A DNA stretch of 35,034 nucleotides from Bacteroidales bacterium (GCA_028280405.1 JANQLW010000063.1:1-35034); one strand, 5' to 3'. Shown: positions 1-9,674, numbered from the stretch's first letter. The notes: a model not told the origin generated them from the letters alone. Numbers and translations: made by a program.

Positions 1-40
1 AAAATGCAATCCATTAATAATAAGCTTATTGCATAAATCT

Positions 41-186
41 GTCATTGGCAACTTGTTTCAGGATCTCCTTGATGTTATTTCTACAGCTAATAGGTACAAT
101 TACTCCTACAATAGCTTTTGGATACAACCTGTTTAATAACCGACTTACTTAACTGGATGAAGATCCTGAAACAAGTTCAGGATGAC
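41..186. repeat. MITE-like element with 26-bp imperfect terminal inverted repeats
   Basis: The arm at 41-66 matches the reverse complement of 161-186 except for about four bases in the middle; 51-66 against 161-176 is a perfect 16-bp match. The right arm is itself palindromic (CCTGAA, ACAAG, TTCAGG at 165-181). About 94 bp separate the arms and no gene is visible between them. A smaller hairpin (ATGCAAT at 4-10, ATTGCAT at 28-34) lies just upstream. A related, shorter copy occurs near 29424-29479. The right arm abuts the truncated ORF6N gene, so this element probably marks the break point. Confidence 0.6.
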
Positions 187-559
187 GTGGGTTACTCATT
201 TACGATTGAATAACAAGGAAAAGGATGAGGTTGTCGCAAATTGCGATAACCTTAAATCTCTTAAATTTTCTCCTCATCTTCCTTATGCTTTTACTGAACA
301 CGGAGCCATAATGTTGTCAAGTATATTAAATAGCGAACAAGCTATTAACGTAAACATTCATATTGTAAGAGCATTTATAAAACTCAGAGAGACCACATTG
401 ATGAATAATGATATTTTAAAGAAAATTGAGGACTTAGAAAAGGTCTCCAATAAAAATGTTGAGGATATCAGAATTGTTTTTACTTATCTTAAAAAATTAG
501 TTAAAGGAAAAGAACAGCCGGAAACCAGAAAAATAGGATTTAAAATCAAAGAAACATAA
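182..559 (+). pseudogene. ORF6N-domain protein, N-terminally truncated remnant
   Basis: The first residues (MTWVTH) are encoded by the right arm of the inverted repeat and the DNA next to it. Recognisable ORF6N/KilA-N-like sequence begins only at about residue 8: an EKDEVVANCDNL segment, then PYAFTEHGAIMLSS and IVRAFIKLRE. A charged, probably coiled-coil tail follows. Family members normally carry about 60 more residues at the N-terminus, including the DNA-binding part, and I see no trace of these upstream. The ATG lies inside the repeat and is probably fortuitous. Such proteins are common in Bacteroidota mobile and phage-derived islands as putative DNA-binding proteins. A non-functional remnant is most likely. 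Confidence 0.75.
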
Positions 560-641
560 GGGAAGCAATCCTTTTTTTACAAAGAATTACTAATGTTTGA
601 AATTATGTGGTTGCTCATTATTGTATAGGATTGCTTCCCTT
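558..641. repeat. Perfect 15-bp inverted repeat, 54-bp spacer
   Basis: The arm 558-572 (AAGGGAAGCAATCCT) is exactly reverse-complementary to 627-641. The left arm overlaps the last two bases of the ORF6N stop codon. The spacer is AT-rich and shows no gene. It may be a second small mobile repeat, or a large hairpin ending transcription before coaD. The long spacer and the lack of a strong T-run after the right arm argue against a simple intrinsic terminator. Confidence 0.6.
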
Positions 642-659
642 CTCCGATTATTTATTTCA

Positions 660-667
660 TATATTTG
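660..667 (+). promoter_or_regulatory. Bacteroidota -7 box upstream of coaD
   Basis: TATATTTG fits the TAnnTTTG -7 consensus and lies 32 bp before the coaD ATG, giving a predicted leader of about 25 nt. No clear -33 TTG is seen at the usual spacing, so support comes from position and the -7 box only. Confidence 0.5.
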
Positions 668-699
668 TTCTACAAACGGGTTATCCCTAAATCTATATT

Positions 700-1164
700 A
701 TGAGCAAAATAGCTGTATTCCCCGGTTCATTCGACCCAATTACCAAAGGTCATGAAAATATTATAAACAGAGCCGTTCCTTTATTTGATAAGATTATAAT
801 TGCTATTGGTGAAAATCAGGATAAGAGATCTTATTTTGAAATAACTGATAGAGTTAAGTGGATTGAAACTGTTTTTGCAAATGAACCTAAGATTGAAGTT
901 CAAACTTATAGCGGGCTTACTGTTGAATTCTGTAAAAGAGTTCAGGCTGATTATATCTTACGTGGATTAAGGACTTCTGCCGATTTTGAATTTGAACGTA
1001 GTATAGGACAAACTAACAAAAAGCTACTCCCTACTATTGAAACTGTATTTTTATTGACAACTCCGGAGTTTACTCCAATTAATTCTTCCATCGTAAGAGA
1101 TGTTCACCATCATGGTGGAGATGTTAAACAATTTATTCCTGATGCAATTCATAATTTTTTTTAA
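700..1164 (+). CDS. coaD: Phosphopantetheine adenylyltransferase
   Basis: CoaD catalyses the penultimate step of CoA synthesis, transferring AMP from ATP to 4'-phosphopantetheine in the cytoplasm. The 154-residue length is close to the usual 155-165. The N-terminus carries the nucleotidyltransferase motif PGSFDPITKGH, with T15-K-G-H18 as the T/HxGH site. The C-terminal ISSTxVR-type motif appears as NSSIVR at about residues 128-133. It starts at the first ATG after a good -7 box and is followed after 6 bp by a secreted thioredoxin gene on the same strand, so the two are probably co-transcribed. Confidence 0.95.
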   Translation: MSKIAVFPGSFDPITKGHENIINRAVPLFDKIIIAIGENQDKRSYFEITDRVKWIETVFANEPKIEVQTYSGLTVEFCKRVQADYILRGLRTSADFEFERSIGQTNKKLLPTIETVFLLTTPEFTPINSSIVRDVHHHGGDVKQFIPDAIHNFF

Positions 1165-1170
1165 TAAAAT

Positions 1171-2577
1171 ATGACCCAAAAAATATTTGTATTTCTGCTT
1201 CTGATATTTAGTATCCATACTTTGGCCGGAAAAGCTAATGTTCACGTATTTGGAAAAATTGATCATGCTGAAGGTTTTACCCTCAAACTCAAAAAATCAG
1301 TTGATTATGTATCCTCGAATAAAACTATACAGTCTGTTCTGATTGATACTACAGGAAATTTTGATTTTAAATTTGAAATTGAAGGCCCTCAGATTATTAC
1401 TTTAAAATGTGGATTTCAGGTGGCTTCATTTTATGTGGAACCCGATAAGGAATACCAGCTACATATTCAGTATGACCCAAAGAACGAACATATTTCTTAT
1501 TTGGCTGACCAGCGCTTGTTTTTTGATTTTGTTGATATTGAAAAAAATGATTTGAATGAAAGGATCAGTAAGTTCAATGCATTAATCGATAAGTTTGTAG
1601 TATTGAACTATGACAGGATTTATAAGAGAAGTGAACTTACGGAAAGTGCCAAAATTAGAATCACAACAATTTTAGATTCTCTTTATCGTAAAGCCAATGT
1701 GTTCAATACTACAAATGACCAGTATTTCTTCGATTTTATTCATTATAAAATTGCAGAATTGAAGCTTTCCACAAAATGTTTGAGTTATAATGATTGTTTG
1801 ATGGAAATGTATATCAATAGGGAAATACAATATGATAATTATGATTTTATGCTCTTCTTTTATGCTTTTTTCAATGAGTATTTATATAATCATTGTGAAG
1901 AAATAGAAAAAGAAAGACTTAGAGAGCTTGCCCGAAGTTCTGGCCTGAAAGCTCTGGATAATGAATTAAAAACGCTTCCTTATTTTCAGGATGACCGTTT
2001 TAGGGAATTGGTTTTGCTGGTTAATTTATACGGCATGTTTTATAATATTGATTTCAGACCTACTAAAATATTATCATATATCAGAGAAATTAAAGAGTAT
2101 TCAAAATATCCTGAACATAGAGTTATAGCCGGCAATTTTATCAAACGCATCCGGATGCTGGAACCTGGAAGTAAGCTAAGGGATTTTAGTGTTGACAGGC
2201 TTAATGGAGAGCAACTGAATTTTTCTGATTTTAAAGGAAAGTATTTATTGGTGAATATTTGGGAAGTAGACTGTAAAGACTGTTATAGCGTAGTTGATAG
2301 TCTGGAAAATATTCAGAATATTTATGCTGATAAGATTAAGGTGATCCATGTTAGTAATACGAGGCATAAAGCAAAGCTTCAGGAATATCTGAATAAGAAC
2401 AATTTTAAATCGGAATTTGTAACCACATTACCTGATAATGATTTGTATGAATACCTTCGAGTTCGATCGTTACCGGCATCCATACTGTTGGATGAGAAAG
2501 GAGATATAAAGTTGTTTCCTGCCGTTTTAAGAGAGTGGGGCTATAAAAAAACCTTTGGACTGATCTTCAAAAAATAA
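1171..2577 (+). CDS. TlpA-like secreted thioredoxin-fold protein
   Basis: A 468-residue protein with an N-terminal signal peptide (hydrophobic stretch of about residues 4-18, ending near LAGKA). A beta-rich region resembling the DUF4369-type domain that often precedes TlpA domains follows, then a long helical middle. The C-terminal TlpA/AhpC-TSA thioredoxin fold starts near residue 345 (LNFSDFKGKYLLVNIW) with active-site cysteines C368 and C371 in CKDC. The expected role is envelope thiol-disulfide exchange, probably reductive; the substrate is unknown. The middle is divergent, so only the thioredoxin part is firmly assigned. It lies directly after coaD, with 195 bp separating it from secA. 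Confidence 0.8.
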   Translation: MTQKIFVFLLLIFSIHTLAGKANVHVFGKIDHAEGFTLKLKKSVDYVSSNKTIQSVLIDTTGNFDFKFEIEGPQIITLKCGFQVASFYVEPDKEYQLHIQYDPKNEHISYLADQRLFFDFVDIEKNDLNERISKFNALIDKFVVLNYDRIYKRSELTESAKIRITTILDSLYRKANVFNTTNDQYFFDFIHYKIAELKLSTKCLSYNDCLMEMYINREIQYDNYDFMLFFYAFFNEYLYNHCEEIEKERLRELARSSGLKALDNELKTLPYFQDDRFRELVLLVNLYGMFYNIDFRPTKILSYIREIKEYSKYPEHRVIAGNFIKRIRMLEPGSKLRDFSVDRLNGEQLNFSDFKGKYLLVNIWEVDCKDCYSVVDSLENIQNIYADKIKVIHVSNTRHKAKLQEYLNKNNFKSEFVTTLPDNDLYEYLRVRSLPASILLDEKGDIKLFPAVLREWGYKKTFGLIFKK

Positions 2578-2670
2578 AGGCTTTACTACCTATTGGATAC
2601 ATCCCGAAATATTAAAATTGAGCTTTGCTTAATTCTTCCTCTTTTGATTTTCTTCTTGGATAATTTAAGT

Positions 2671-2678
2671 TATTTTTG
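2671..2678 (+). promoter_or_regulatory. Possible -7 box for secA
   Basis: TATTTTTG matches TAnnTTTG about 95 bp before the secA ATG in a 195-bp intergenic stretch that otherwise shows no gene. A TTG occurs upstream at 2656-2658, but the 12-bp spacing is shorter than usual, so this is tentative. Confidence 0.35.
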
Positions 2679-2772
2679 CTCTTTAAAGCAAGCTTCTGAC
2701 GGATTGTCATTTTTAGGCAAAGGAATGATTCTTGCTGAACAAGAAACCTAAGAAACTTTATAAAAATACAAT

Positions 2773-5700
2773 ATGCTTAAAGCGTTAAAGAAATTAATGG
2801 GAACTAAATCCGATCGTGATTTAAAAGCCGTCAATCCAATTTTAAGTAAAGTCAAAGAAGCTTATGAGAGTATTTCTCAATTATCAAATGATGAGCTAAG
2901 AGAAAAAACTGCTTCATTCAGAACCAGAATTGCAGAGTATATCAGTATTGAAGAAAATGAAATAGTTGATATCAGAGCCAGAATTGAGAAGGCTCCGGAT
3001 ATGAATGTCAATGAAAAAGAAAAGCTCTACGACACTATTGATCAGCTTCAGAAGAAAAGCTACGAAAAGAGTCAGGAAATTCTTGATGAGATTCTCCCTG
3101 AAGCATTTTCTGTAATTAAGGAAACTGCCAAACGCTTTAAGGAAAATGAAAAAGTAGAAGCTACCGCTTCGGAAATGGATCGTAACCTTGCTGCAAACCG
3201 TAGTAATATTAATATAGTTGGAGATAAAGTTGTTTATGATAATCAATGGGTTGCCGGTGGAAATATGATTAAATGGGATATGGTCCATTATGATGTTCAG
3301 CTGATAGGTGGTATTATTCTTCACCAAGGGAAAATAGCAGAGATGGCAACGGGAGAAGGTAAAACCCTGGTAGCAACCCTTCCTGTATACTTGAATGCAC
3401 TTCCTGGTAAAGGTGTTCATGTAGTTACTGTGAACGACTATCTTGCAAAACGTGACTCCGAATGGATGGGTATCCTTTACGAATTCCATGGAATTTCGGT
3501 GGATTGTATCGATAAACATCAGCCAAATTCTGAAGAAAGACGCCAAGCCTATAATTGCGATATTACTTTTGGTACCAATAACGAATTTGGTTTCGATTAT
3601 CTGAGAGATAATATGACCGGCAATCCGGATGAACTGGTACAACGCCCACACAACTTTGCTATTGTAGATGAGGTCGATTCTGTTTTAATTGATGATGCCA
3701 GAACGCCTTTAATTATATCAGGGCCAACGCCTCAGGGTGATAAACAGGATTTTGATGAGCTGAAACCAATGGTTCAAAAGCTATATAGTGCCCAACGTAA
3801 TTTTGTGAATAAGATTTTTGCTGAAGCTAAGAGGCTATTGGCTGATGAAGATAATCAGGAAAATCAAAAGAAAGGGGCTGAACTGTTGTTCCGTTCTTTC
3901 CGTGGTTTGCCCAAAAATACTCCTCTGATCAAATATCTCAGTGAACCAGGTATGCGTGCGTTGCTTCAGAAAACAGAGAGCTTCTATATGCAGGAGCAAA
4001 GCAAAAATATGCATATTATTGATGATGAGCTTTATTTTGTAATTGATGAGAAACAAAATACCATCGATATTACTGAAAAAGGGATAGAAGTTTTAACAGC
4101 TACTCAAAAGGATAAAGATTTCTATACGCTACCCGATATCGGTGCAAATATTGCAGAAATCGAAAAACTTGATGTTACTGAAAATAAAAAAAGAAATAAA
4201 AAAGATAAGCTTTTAAGAGAGTACGCTATTAAATCTGAACGTGTTCATACCGTAAACCAATTATTGAAAGCATATGCCATGTTTGAAAAGGATGTGGAAT
4301 ATGTAATTATGGATAATAAGATTAAGATTGTTGATGAACAAACCGGCCGTATTATGGAAGGCCGCCGTTATTCGGATGGATTGCATCAGGCCATTGAAGC
4401 AAAAGAAAATGTAAAGGTTGAAGCAGCAACACAAACTTATGCAACCATTACTTTACAGAATTATTTCAGAATGTATGAGAAACTCTCAGGTATGACCGGT
4501 ACTGCTGAAACTGAAGCCGGTGAATTCTGGGATATTTATAAATTGGATTGTGTTGTTATTCCTACTAACAGGCCGATCATCAGAGATGACCGTGAAGATT
4601 TGGTATATAAAACAAAGCGTGAAAAATTCAATGCCGTTATTGATGAAATTGTGGAACTGACGATTGAAAAACGTCCGGTACTTGTTGGTACAACATCTGT
4701 GGAAACCTCGGAATTATTAAGCAGAATGCTTAAACGTAAAGGCATTAAGCATAATGTTTTAAATGCGAAACTTCATCAGAAAGAGGCTGATATTGTTGCT
4801 GAAGCAGGATTGCCTGGAAATGTAACGATTGCTACTAACATGGCTGGTCGTGGTACTGATATTAAACTAAGTGACGCTGTTAAAGAGGCAGGTGGTTTGG
4901 CTATTGTCGGTACCGAACGCCATGATTCACGCCGTGTTGACAGACAGCTTAGAGGTCGTGCCGGCCGTCAGGGAGATCCTGGAAGTTCTCAATTCTTTGT
5001 TTCTCTCGAAGATGATCTGATGCGTATGTTTGGCTCTGGTAAAATTGCTGGTATTATGGACCGCCTTGGATTGAAAGAAGGAGAAGTGATTCAACATTCT
5101 ATGATTACGAAATCTATTGAGCGTGCGCAAAAGAAAGTAGAAGAGAATAACTTCGGTATTCGTAAGCGTTTGCTTGAATATGACGATGTAATGAACTCTC
5201 AGCGTGAAGTGATTTACAAAAAACGTAAGCATGCATTATTTGGAGAACGCTTAAGTGTGGATATTTCTAATATGATTTATGATGTAATTGAACAATTGGT
5301 TCAGGAAGCACAGGATCAAAGGGATTATGAAATGTTCCAGATGGAATTATTGAAAACACTTGCTATTGAAGCTCCATTTGATGAAGCTGATTTCCTGACA
5401 ATGAAAGCTGATCAGGCTGCTGAACAAATATTTGATCATGTATATGCTTCCTATCAGGAAAAATCAAAGAGTATAGCCAACCGTACTTATCCCGTAATTC
5501 AGGATGTATTTCTTAATAATACTCAATATGAAAATATAGCCATTCCAATTAATGACGGTCGTAAACAAATGAGTTTGGTTGTTAATCTTAAAAAAGCTTA
5601 TGAAGATGGAGGTCGTGAGGTTGTGACTTCTATGGAAAAGAGCATCTCGTTGGGAATGATCGATAATGCCTGGAAAGACCATTTACGTGAAATGGATGAT

Positions 5701-6063
5701 TTGAAACAATCTGTTCAGAATGCCACTTATGAGCAAAAAGATCCATTATTGATTTATAAATTCGAATCATTTGAATTATTTAAACAACTCATTCAGAAAA
5801 TTAATAAAGAAATTTCTTCCTTCCTGATTAAAGGAGATATCCCAATACAGGAAGCAGATAAAGTAAATGAAGCACAAATTAAAAGATCTGATAACAGTAA
5901 TCTTAAAGAAGAAAGAACTGATTTATTGTCGCAGGCCCATAGCAATACTCAGGCTAATCAGCCAAATCAGCCGGTGAGGGTTGAGAAAAAGGTTGGTAGG
6001 AATGAACCTTGTCCGTGTGGTAGTGGAAAAAAATATAAACATTGTCACGGTAAGAATGTGTAA
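2773..6063 (+). CDS. secA: Preprotein translocase ATPase SecA
   Basis: SecA is the ATP-driven motor that pushes unfolded preproteins through SecYEG. At 1096 residues it is longer than E. coli SecA (901), as is usual for Bacteroidota, with extra helical sequence in the N-terminal part (about residues 50-130) and after the DEAD box (about 330-420). The Walker A motif lies at residues 191-198 (MATGEGKT) and the DEVD box at 299-302. Motif VI-type sequence (GRGTDIKL, then the [11 protein letters not shown] region) is intact. The C-terminus is a zinc-binding SEC-C motif with C1080, C1082, C1091 and H1092, used in other bacteria for SecB and ribosome contact. A small lipoprotein gene follows 18 bp downstream. 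Confidence 0.97.
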   Translation: MLKALKKLMGTKSDRDLKAVNPILSKVKEAYESISQLSNDELREKTASFRTRIAEYISIEENEIVDIRARIEKAPDMNVNEKEKLYDTIDQLQKKSYEKSQEILDEILPEAFSVIKETAKRFKENEKVEATASEMDRNLAANRSNINIVGDKVVYDNQWVAGGNMIKWDMVHYDVQLIGGIILHQGKIAEMATGEGKTLVATLPVYLNALPGKGVHVVTVNDYLAKRDSEWMGILYEFHGISVDCIDKHQPNSEERRQAYNCDITFGTNNEFGFDYLRDNMTGNPDELVQRPHNFAIVDEVDSVLIDDARTPLIISGPTPQGDKQDFDELKPMVQKLYSAQRNFVNKIFAEAKRLLADEDNQENQKKGAELLFRSFRGLPKNTPLIKYLSEPGMRALLQKTESFYMQEQSKNMHIIDDELYFVIDEKQNTIDITEKGIEVLTATQKDKDFYTLPDIGANIAEIEKLDVTENKKRNKKDKLLREYAIKSERVHTVNQLLKAYAMFEKDVEYVIMDNKIKIVDEQTGRIMEGRRYSDGLHQAIEAKENVKVEAATQTYATITLQNYFRMYEKLSGMTGTAETEAGEFWDIYKLDCVVIPTNRPIIRDDREDLVYKTKREKFNAVIDEIVELTIEKRPVLVGTTSVETSELLSRMLKRKGIKHNVLNAKLHQKEADIVAEAGLPGNVTIATNMAGRGTDIKLSDAVKEAGGLAIVGTERHDSRRVDRQLRGRAGRQGDPGSSQFFVSLEDDLMRMFGSGKIAGIMDRLGLKEGEVIQHSMITKSIERAQKKVEENNFGIRKRLLEYDDVMNSQREVIYKKRKHALFGERLSVDISNMIYDVIEQLVQEAQDQRDYEMFQMELLKTLAIEAPFDEADFLTMKADQAAEQIFDHVYASYQEKSKSIANRTYPVIQDVFLNNTQYENIAIPINDGRKQMSLVVNLKKAYEDGGREVVTSMEKSISLGMIDNAWKDHLREMDDLKQSVQNATYEQKDPLLIYKFESFELFKQLIQKINKEISSFLIKGDIPIQEADKVNEAQIKRSDNSNLKEERTDLLSQAHSNTQANQPNQPVRVEKKVGRNEPCPCGSGKKYKHCHGKNV

Positions 6064-6081
6064 TTTCGTATTTTTATAAAT

Positions 6082-6573
6082 ATGAAAAAATTAAGAACCA
6101 GACAGTTTCTGCCATTTGTATTTGTTTTGATTGCATTATATTCATGCATGAAAAACAGAGATGTAGAACCGGAGATTCCTATCTATTCCAGTTTCAATGA
6201 TATTATAAATCCTCCGGATACATTCAGAGTGGTATTTGCACTTCGTTCATTAAGTAACTATTACGCTTTAATAAACTTTGAGTCAAATGCTGTTTGGGAA
6301 GTACATAGAGTTAATAATCCGGGAGATTATTTTACGGAGGCTTATGTGATAAGAACTCAGGATACGGCTACTAAGAATCCTTATAGGTTTATAAGTCAAT
6401 TGAAACAGGATACCTTAGTTGTAGGTTTTAATGGAGGCATTGATTATAGTTTTATCGCCCGAAGAACCTCAAGTAATACAGAAAATGTGAACCTTATTCT
6501 TAATTTTGTAAAAACAGAAAATGCTTTTAATCCAGCCAATACGATTGACCAGGTTATAGATGGAAGCCAATAA
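6082..6573 (+). CDS. Small predicted lipoprotein of unknown function
   Basis: A 163-residue protein with a classic lipoprotein signal: KKLRTR, a hydrophobic core, then a lipobox ending LYSC at about residue 22. The mature part is short and looks beta-rich, with no motif I recognise. It sits 18 bp after secA and 23 bp before the chosen pyrH ATG, so it probably belongs to the same transcription unit and should end up in the envelope. No function can be given from sequence. Confidence 0.75.
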   Translation: MKKLRTRQFLPFVFVLIALYSCMKNRDVEPEIPIYSSFNDIINPPDTFRVVFALRSLSNYYALINFESNAVWEVHRVNNPGDYFTEAYVIRTQDTATKNPYRFISQLKQDTLVVGFNGGIDYSFIARRTSSNTENVNLILNFVKTENAFNPANTIDQVIDGSQ

Positions 6574-6596
6574 TTAAATATTTGAAAACATATTCA

Positions 6597-7304
6597 ATGA
6601 AATACAAAAGAGTATTATTAAAGCTAAGTGGTGAAGCCCTGATGGGTGACAAGAATCATGGCATAGACCCGGAGCGTTTAAATCAATATGCTGAAGATGT
6701 GAGGTTAGCTGTTGACGGTGGTGTGGAAATAGCTATTGTTATTGGAGGTGGAAATATTTATCGTGGATTAAGTGGAGCCGCGGAAGGCATGGACAGAATC
6801 CAGGGAGATTATATGGGTATGATGGCTACTGTAATTAATAGTATGGCATTACAGTCTGCTCTGGAAAAAATAGGCGTTAAGGCTGATTTATTTTCAGGAT
6901 TAACTATTGAACCTATTGCTTTACCAATGTCGAGAAGGAATGCAATTGCGTCACTGAAAGAAGGAAAAGTAGCCATTATTAGTGGCGGAACCGGAAATCC
7001 TGTCTTTACTACTGATACGGCATCGGCTTTAAGAGCTGTTGAGATTGAAGCTGATGTGATTATGAAAGGTACAAGAGTGGATGGCATTTATACGGCTGAC
7101 CCGGAGAAGGATCCTTTGGCAACTAAATATGATACTTTGAGTTTTGATGAAGTTTATGAAAAAGGATTAAAAATAATGGACCTTACAGCTATAACATTAT
7201 GTAAAGAAAATGAACTTCCGATCCTTGTTTTCGACATGAATACCAAAGGCAATTTGTTAAAAGTGCTTGAAGGTAAAGATTTAGGTACTATTGTGAAGGT
7301 CTAA
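6597..7304 (+). CDS. pyrH: UMP kinase
   Basis: Phosphorylates UMP to UDP in pyrimidine nucleotide synthesis; a hexameric enzyme of the amino-acid-kinase fold. The protein starts MKYKRVLLKLSGEALMG, the typical PyrH N-terminus, and continues with the GGGNIYRG nucleotide-binding loop, the SGGTGNPVFTTDTA segment and the C-terminal NELPILVFDMN strand. From ATG 6597 it is 235 residues, the normal family length; an upstream in-frame TTG at 6582 would add five residues with no family support. pyrH followed by frr is a widely conserved pair. Confidence 0.96.
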   Translation: MKYKRVLLKLSGEALMGDKNHGIDPERLNQYAEDVRLAVDGGVEIAIVIGGGNIYRGLSGAAEGMDRIQGDYMGMMATVINSMALQSALEKIGVKADLFSGLTIEPIALPMSRRNAIASLKEGKVAIISGGTGNPVFTTDTASALRAVEIEADVIMKGTRVDGIYTADPEKDPLATKYDTLSFDEVYEKGLKIMDLTAITLCKENELPILVFDMNTKGNLLKVLEGKDLGTIVKV

Positions 7305-7326
7305 TGTATCTGTTTTATTAAAATAT

Positions 7327-7334
7327 TATTTTTG
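7327..7334 (+). promoter_or_regulatory. -7 box between pyrH and frr
   Basis: TATTTTTG matches TAnnTTTG 23 bp before the frr ATG in the 53-bp pyrH-frr gap. It could give frr its own transcript in addition to read-through from pyrH. No -33 box is evident. Confidence 0.4.
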
Positions 7335-7357
7335 TATAAACTGTAAAATAAATTATA

Positions 7358-7921
7358 ATGACTGAAGAAGTTCAATTTTGTTTAGAAGAGGCTGAAGAGA
7401 GTATGAACAATGCAGTAATGCATTTAGAGAAGGAATTTCAAAAAATCAGAGCTGGTAAGGCAAGTCCGCAAATGCTTGATGGTGTTATTGTTGACTATTA
7501 TGGAGCTCCAACTCCTATTGCTCAAACAGCAAATATTAACACTCCTGATCCTCGTCAAATTATCGTTCAACCTTGGGACAAAAGTATTCTTGGTCTTATT
7601 GAAAAAGCAATACTTGCTGCTAACCTTGGCTTTAACCCTACCAATGAAGGTGAAATTTTAAGAATTATTGTTCCTGCGATTACTGAAGAGCGAAGAAAAG
7701 ACTTGGTAAAGCAGGCAAAAGCTGAATCTGAAAAATCGAAAGTTAGCATTCGGAATGCGCGTCGTTCAGCTAATGATTTTGCCAAGCAATTAGAAAAAGA
7801 TGGCCTTCCTGAAGATGAATCTAAACGCTTGCAAGATGATATTCAGAAGCTAACAGATAAATTTATTGAAAAAGTTGATAAACTGTTTGATGCAAAGGAG
7901 AAAGATATCATGACGGTTTAA
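7358..7921 (+). CDS. frr: Ribosome recycling factor
   Basis: RRF works with EF-G to split the post-termination ribosome. The 187-residue length matches the family (about 185). The hallmark RAGKASPQMLDGV loop, DYYGAPTPI, the PWDKSILGLIEKAI segment and the ITEERRKDLVKQAK helix are all present. A terminator-like hairpin lies about 95 bp downstream, suggesting the secA-pyrH-frr unit ends there. Confidence 0.97.
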   Translation: MTEEVQFCLEEAEESMNNAVMHLEKEFQKIRAGKASPQMLDGVIVDYYGAPTPIAQTANINTPDPRQIIVQPWDKSILGLIEKAILAANLGFNPTNEGEILRIIVPAITEERRKDLVKQAKAESEKSKVSIRNARRSANDFAKQLEKDGLPEDESKRLQDDIQKLTDKFIEKVDKLFDAKEKDIMTV

Positions 7922-8012
7922 TTTGTTTATGTTTATAATTATTTAAATTATAGAAAGAATTTGTATTACAAACATATCTTGATATAAGTGCCTGGAATGC
8001 ACTGGAATATAG

Positions 8013-8047
8013 AGTGCCTAAAGTGATGTTAAGCTTTAGGCATTTTA
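8013..8047 (+). terminator. Intrinsic terminator after frr
   Basis: TGCCTAAAG (8015-8023) and CTTTAGGCA (8034-8042) form a perfect 9-bp stem with a 10-nt loop, followed by TTTTAATT. It lies between frr and the mazG ATG and probably ends the upstream transcript. It also contains the GTG that would be an alternative, rejected, mazG start. Confidence 0.6.
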
Positions 8048-8067
8048 ATTATAAAAAGATTAATTAT

Positions 8068-8838
8068 ATGGATGCAAGATTAAAAGCCTTTGAACGATTG
8101 TTAAACATTATGGATGACTTGAGAGCTAAATGTCCATGGGATAAGAAACAAACTCTTGAAAGTTTAAGGTATTTAACAATTGAAGAAACCTATGAACTTT
8201 CGGATGCCATCATGGATAAGAATATGGATGAAATCAAAAAAGAACTGGGTGATTTGATGTTGCATTTAGTTTTTTATTCGAAGATAGGAGAGGAGCAGAA
8301 AGCTTTTAATATCACAGATGTTTTAAACGGTATTGCCGAAAAGTTAATTTATCGCCATCCTCATATTTATAGTGATATTGAGGTGAAAGATGATAAAGAA
8401 GTAAAGGATAACTGGGAAAAACTAAAATTAAAAGAGGGTAAGAAATCTGTTCTTGATGGAGTTCCTCGTTCATTGCCTCCATTAGTAAAAGCGGTGAGGA
8501 TGCAGGAGAAAGCCAGTGGAGTAGGTTTTGACTGGGAGAAACCTGAACAGGTTTGGGATAAAGTAATGGAAGAACTTAGCGAACTTCAAAAAGAAGTGCA
8601 TAATGATGCTGATAAGAATAAAATGAAAGATGAATTGGGAGACCTGTTTTTTGCCCTTGTAAACTATTCCCGTTTTTTAGACGTTAATCCTGAAGATGCA
8701 CTGGAACATACCAATAGAAAATTTTTACATCGTTTTCAGTATCTTGAAAGAAGAGCAAAGGAAGATGGTAAATCCATTCCTGATATGAGTTTAAAAGAAA
8801 TGGATGTATATTGGAATGAAGCCAAAGAGAATGAATAA
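8068..8838 (+). CDS. mazG: Nucleoside triphosphate pyrophosphohydrolase MazG
   Basis: MazG hydrolyses (d)NTPs to the monophosphate and pyrophosphate, cleaning the nucleotide pool and in some bacteria moderating the stringent response. The protein has two MazG repeats. The first carries the metal-binding ExxE...ExxD pattern (E40, E43, E59, D62 region) after the family signature CPWDKKQTLESLR. The second has EELSELQKEV and KDELGDLFFALVN. From ATG 8068 it is 256 residues, typical of full-length MazG. A reading frame open back to a GTG at 8014 would start inside a terminator hairpin and is not used. Its 3' end overlaps the next gene. Confidence 0.95.
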   Translation: MDARLKAFERLLNIMDDLRAKCPWDKKQTLESLRYLTIEETYELSDAIMDKNMDEIKKELGDLMLHLVFYSKIGEEQKAFNITDVLNGIAEKLIYRHPHIYSDIEVKDDKEVKDNWEKLKLKEGKKSVLDGVPRSLPPLVKAVRMQEKASGVGFDWEKPEQVWDKVMEELSELQKEVHNDADKNKMKDELGDLFFALVNYSRFLDVNPEDALEHTNRKFLHRFQYLERRAKEDGKSIPDMSLKEMDVYWNEAKENE

Positions 8839-9673
8839 AAAAAATGAAATGAGATACTACATTATACTAGGATTACTTTTACTGTCAATAAGTTTATTGG
8901 CCCAATATACTCCTGAGTCCCCTCAAATCAAAAAATATGAAAATGGGAAGGAATACTTCAATTCTTATTTGGATGATACTAAAGATTTAATTACGAGTCC
9001 CTTTCGCTGGACGAAGAAGGATTGGATTATTGCCGGAACAACAGTGGGCCTAGGTGCAGTAGTTTACGCCCTTGATGATAATATTCGGGACTTAATTCAA
9101 AAAAACCGTACAGATTTTGCGAATACCTTTCTTGATAATGTAGCCGAACCTTTCGGTAAAGGATTATATGCAATCCCTATTGTTACAGGACTGTATTTGC
9201 ATGGCGAAATTGCTAATAATGAAAAATCAAAACGGGTAGCTATGGATGCCGTTAAAACCTATGTCCTGACTGTAGCCACTGTTACTGTGATGAAGTATAC
9301 TTTTAAAAGGCATCGTCCTCATCATAATGTAGAAACAGACCCTAGAAAATGGGATGGCCCTTTTGGTGACTCTCAATATAAATCCTTCCCTTCAGGGCAT
9401 ACAGCTATTGCTTTTAGTTTAGCGACTTATTTCTCATTAGCTTATAAAGATAAACTCTGGGTAGGCATTACTTCATATACTATGGCAAGTTTAGTTGGAT
9501 TCCAAAGAATTCATAGCGATAGTCATTGGGCCTCCGATGTATTATTTGGCGCTGTTATTGGCTGGTCAATCGGGAAACTGGTTTACAATAAATCATTGGA
9601 GAAACATAATATTACCTTACTTCCGGTTTCTCAACATGGACTTGGGTTAACTTTAGTGAAAACCTTTAAATAA
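8831..9673 (+). CDS. PAP2-family phosphatase, secreted or membrane-anchored
   Basis: The protein begins with a signal peptide or membrane anchor (RYYIILGLLLLSISLLA) and carries all three PAP2 phosphatase motifs: KYTFKRHRP (K-x6-RP), FPSGH, and R-x5-H-x3-D in the RIHSDSHWASD segment. PAP2 enzymes of this type dephosphorylate lipid phosphates such as phosphatidic acid or undecaprenyl pyrophosphate; which substrate applies here cannot be told. The chosen ATG (8831) overlaps the mazG stop by eight bases; a second in-frame ATG at 8849 directly before the signal peptide is equally possible. A hairpin terminator follows immediately. Confidence 0.85.
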   Translation: MNKKNEMRYYIILGLLLLSISLLAQYTPESPQIKKYENGKEYFNSYLDDTKDLITSPFRWTKKDWIIAGTTVGLGAVVYALDDNIRDLIQKNRTDFANTFLDNVAEPFGKGLYAIPIVTGLYLHGEIANNEKSKRVAMDAVKTYVLTVATVTVMKYTFKRHRPHHNVETDPRKWDGPFGDSQYKSFPSGHTAIAFSLATYFSLAYKDKLWVGITSYTMASLVGFQRIHSDSHWASDVLFGAVIGWSIGKLVYNKSLEKHNITLLPVSQHGLGLTLVKTFK

Positions 9674-9674
9674 A

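Noticed and set aside
2914..3651. A 245-codon reading frame antisense to secA
   Set aside because: It lies wholly within the conserved secA coding sequence on the opposite strand, and its product resembles no protein family that I know.
8014..8067. An N-terminal extension of MazG from a GTG at 8014
   Set aside because: The GTG lies in a terminator-like hairpin and the extra 18 residues are not MazG-like; ATG 8068 gives the normal length.
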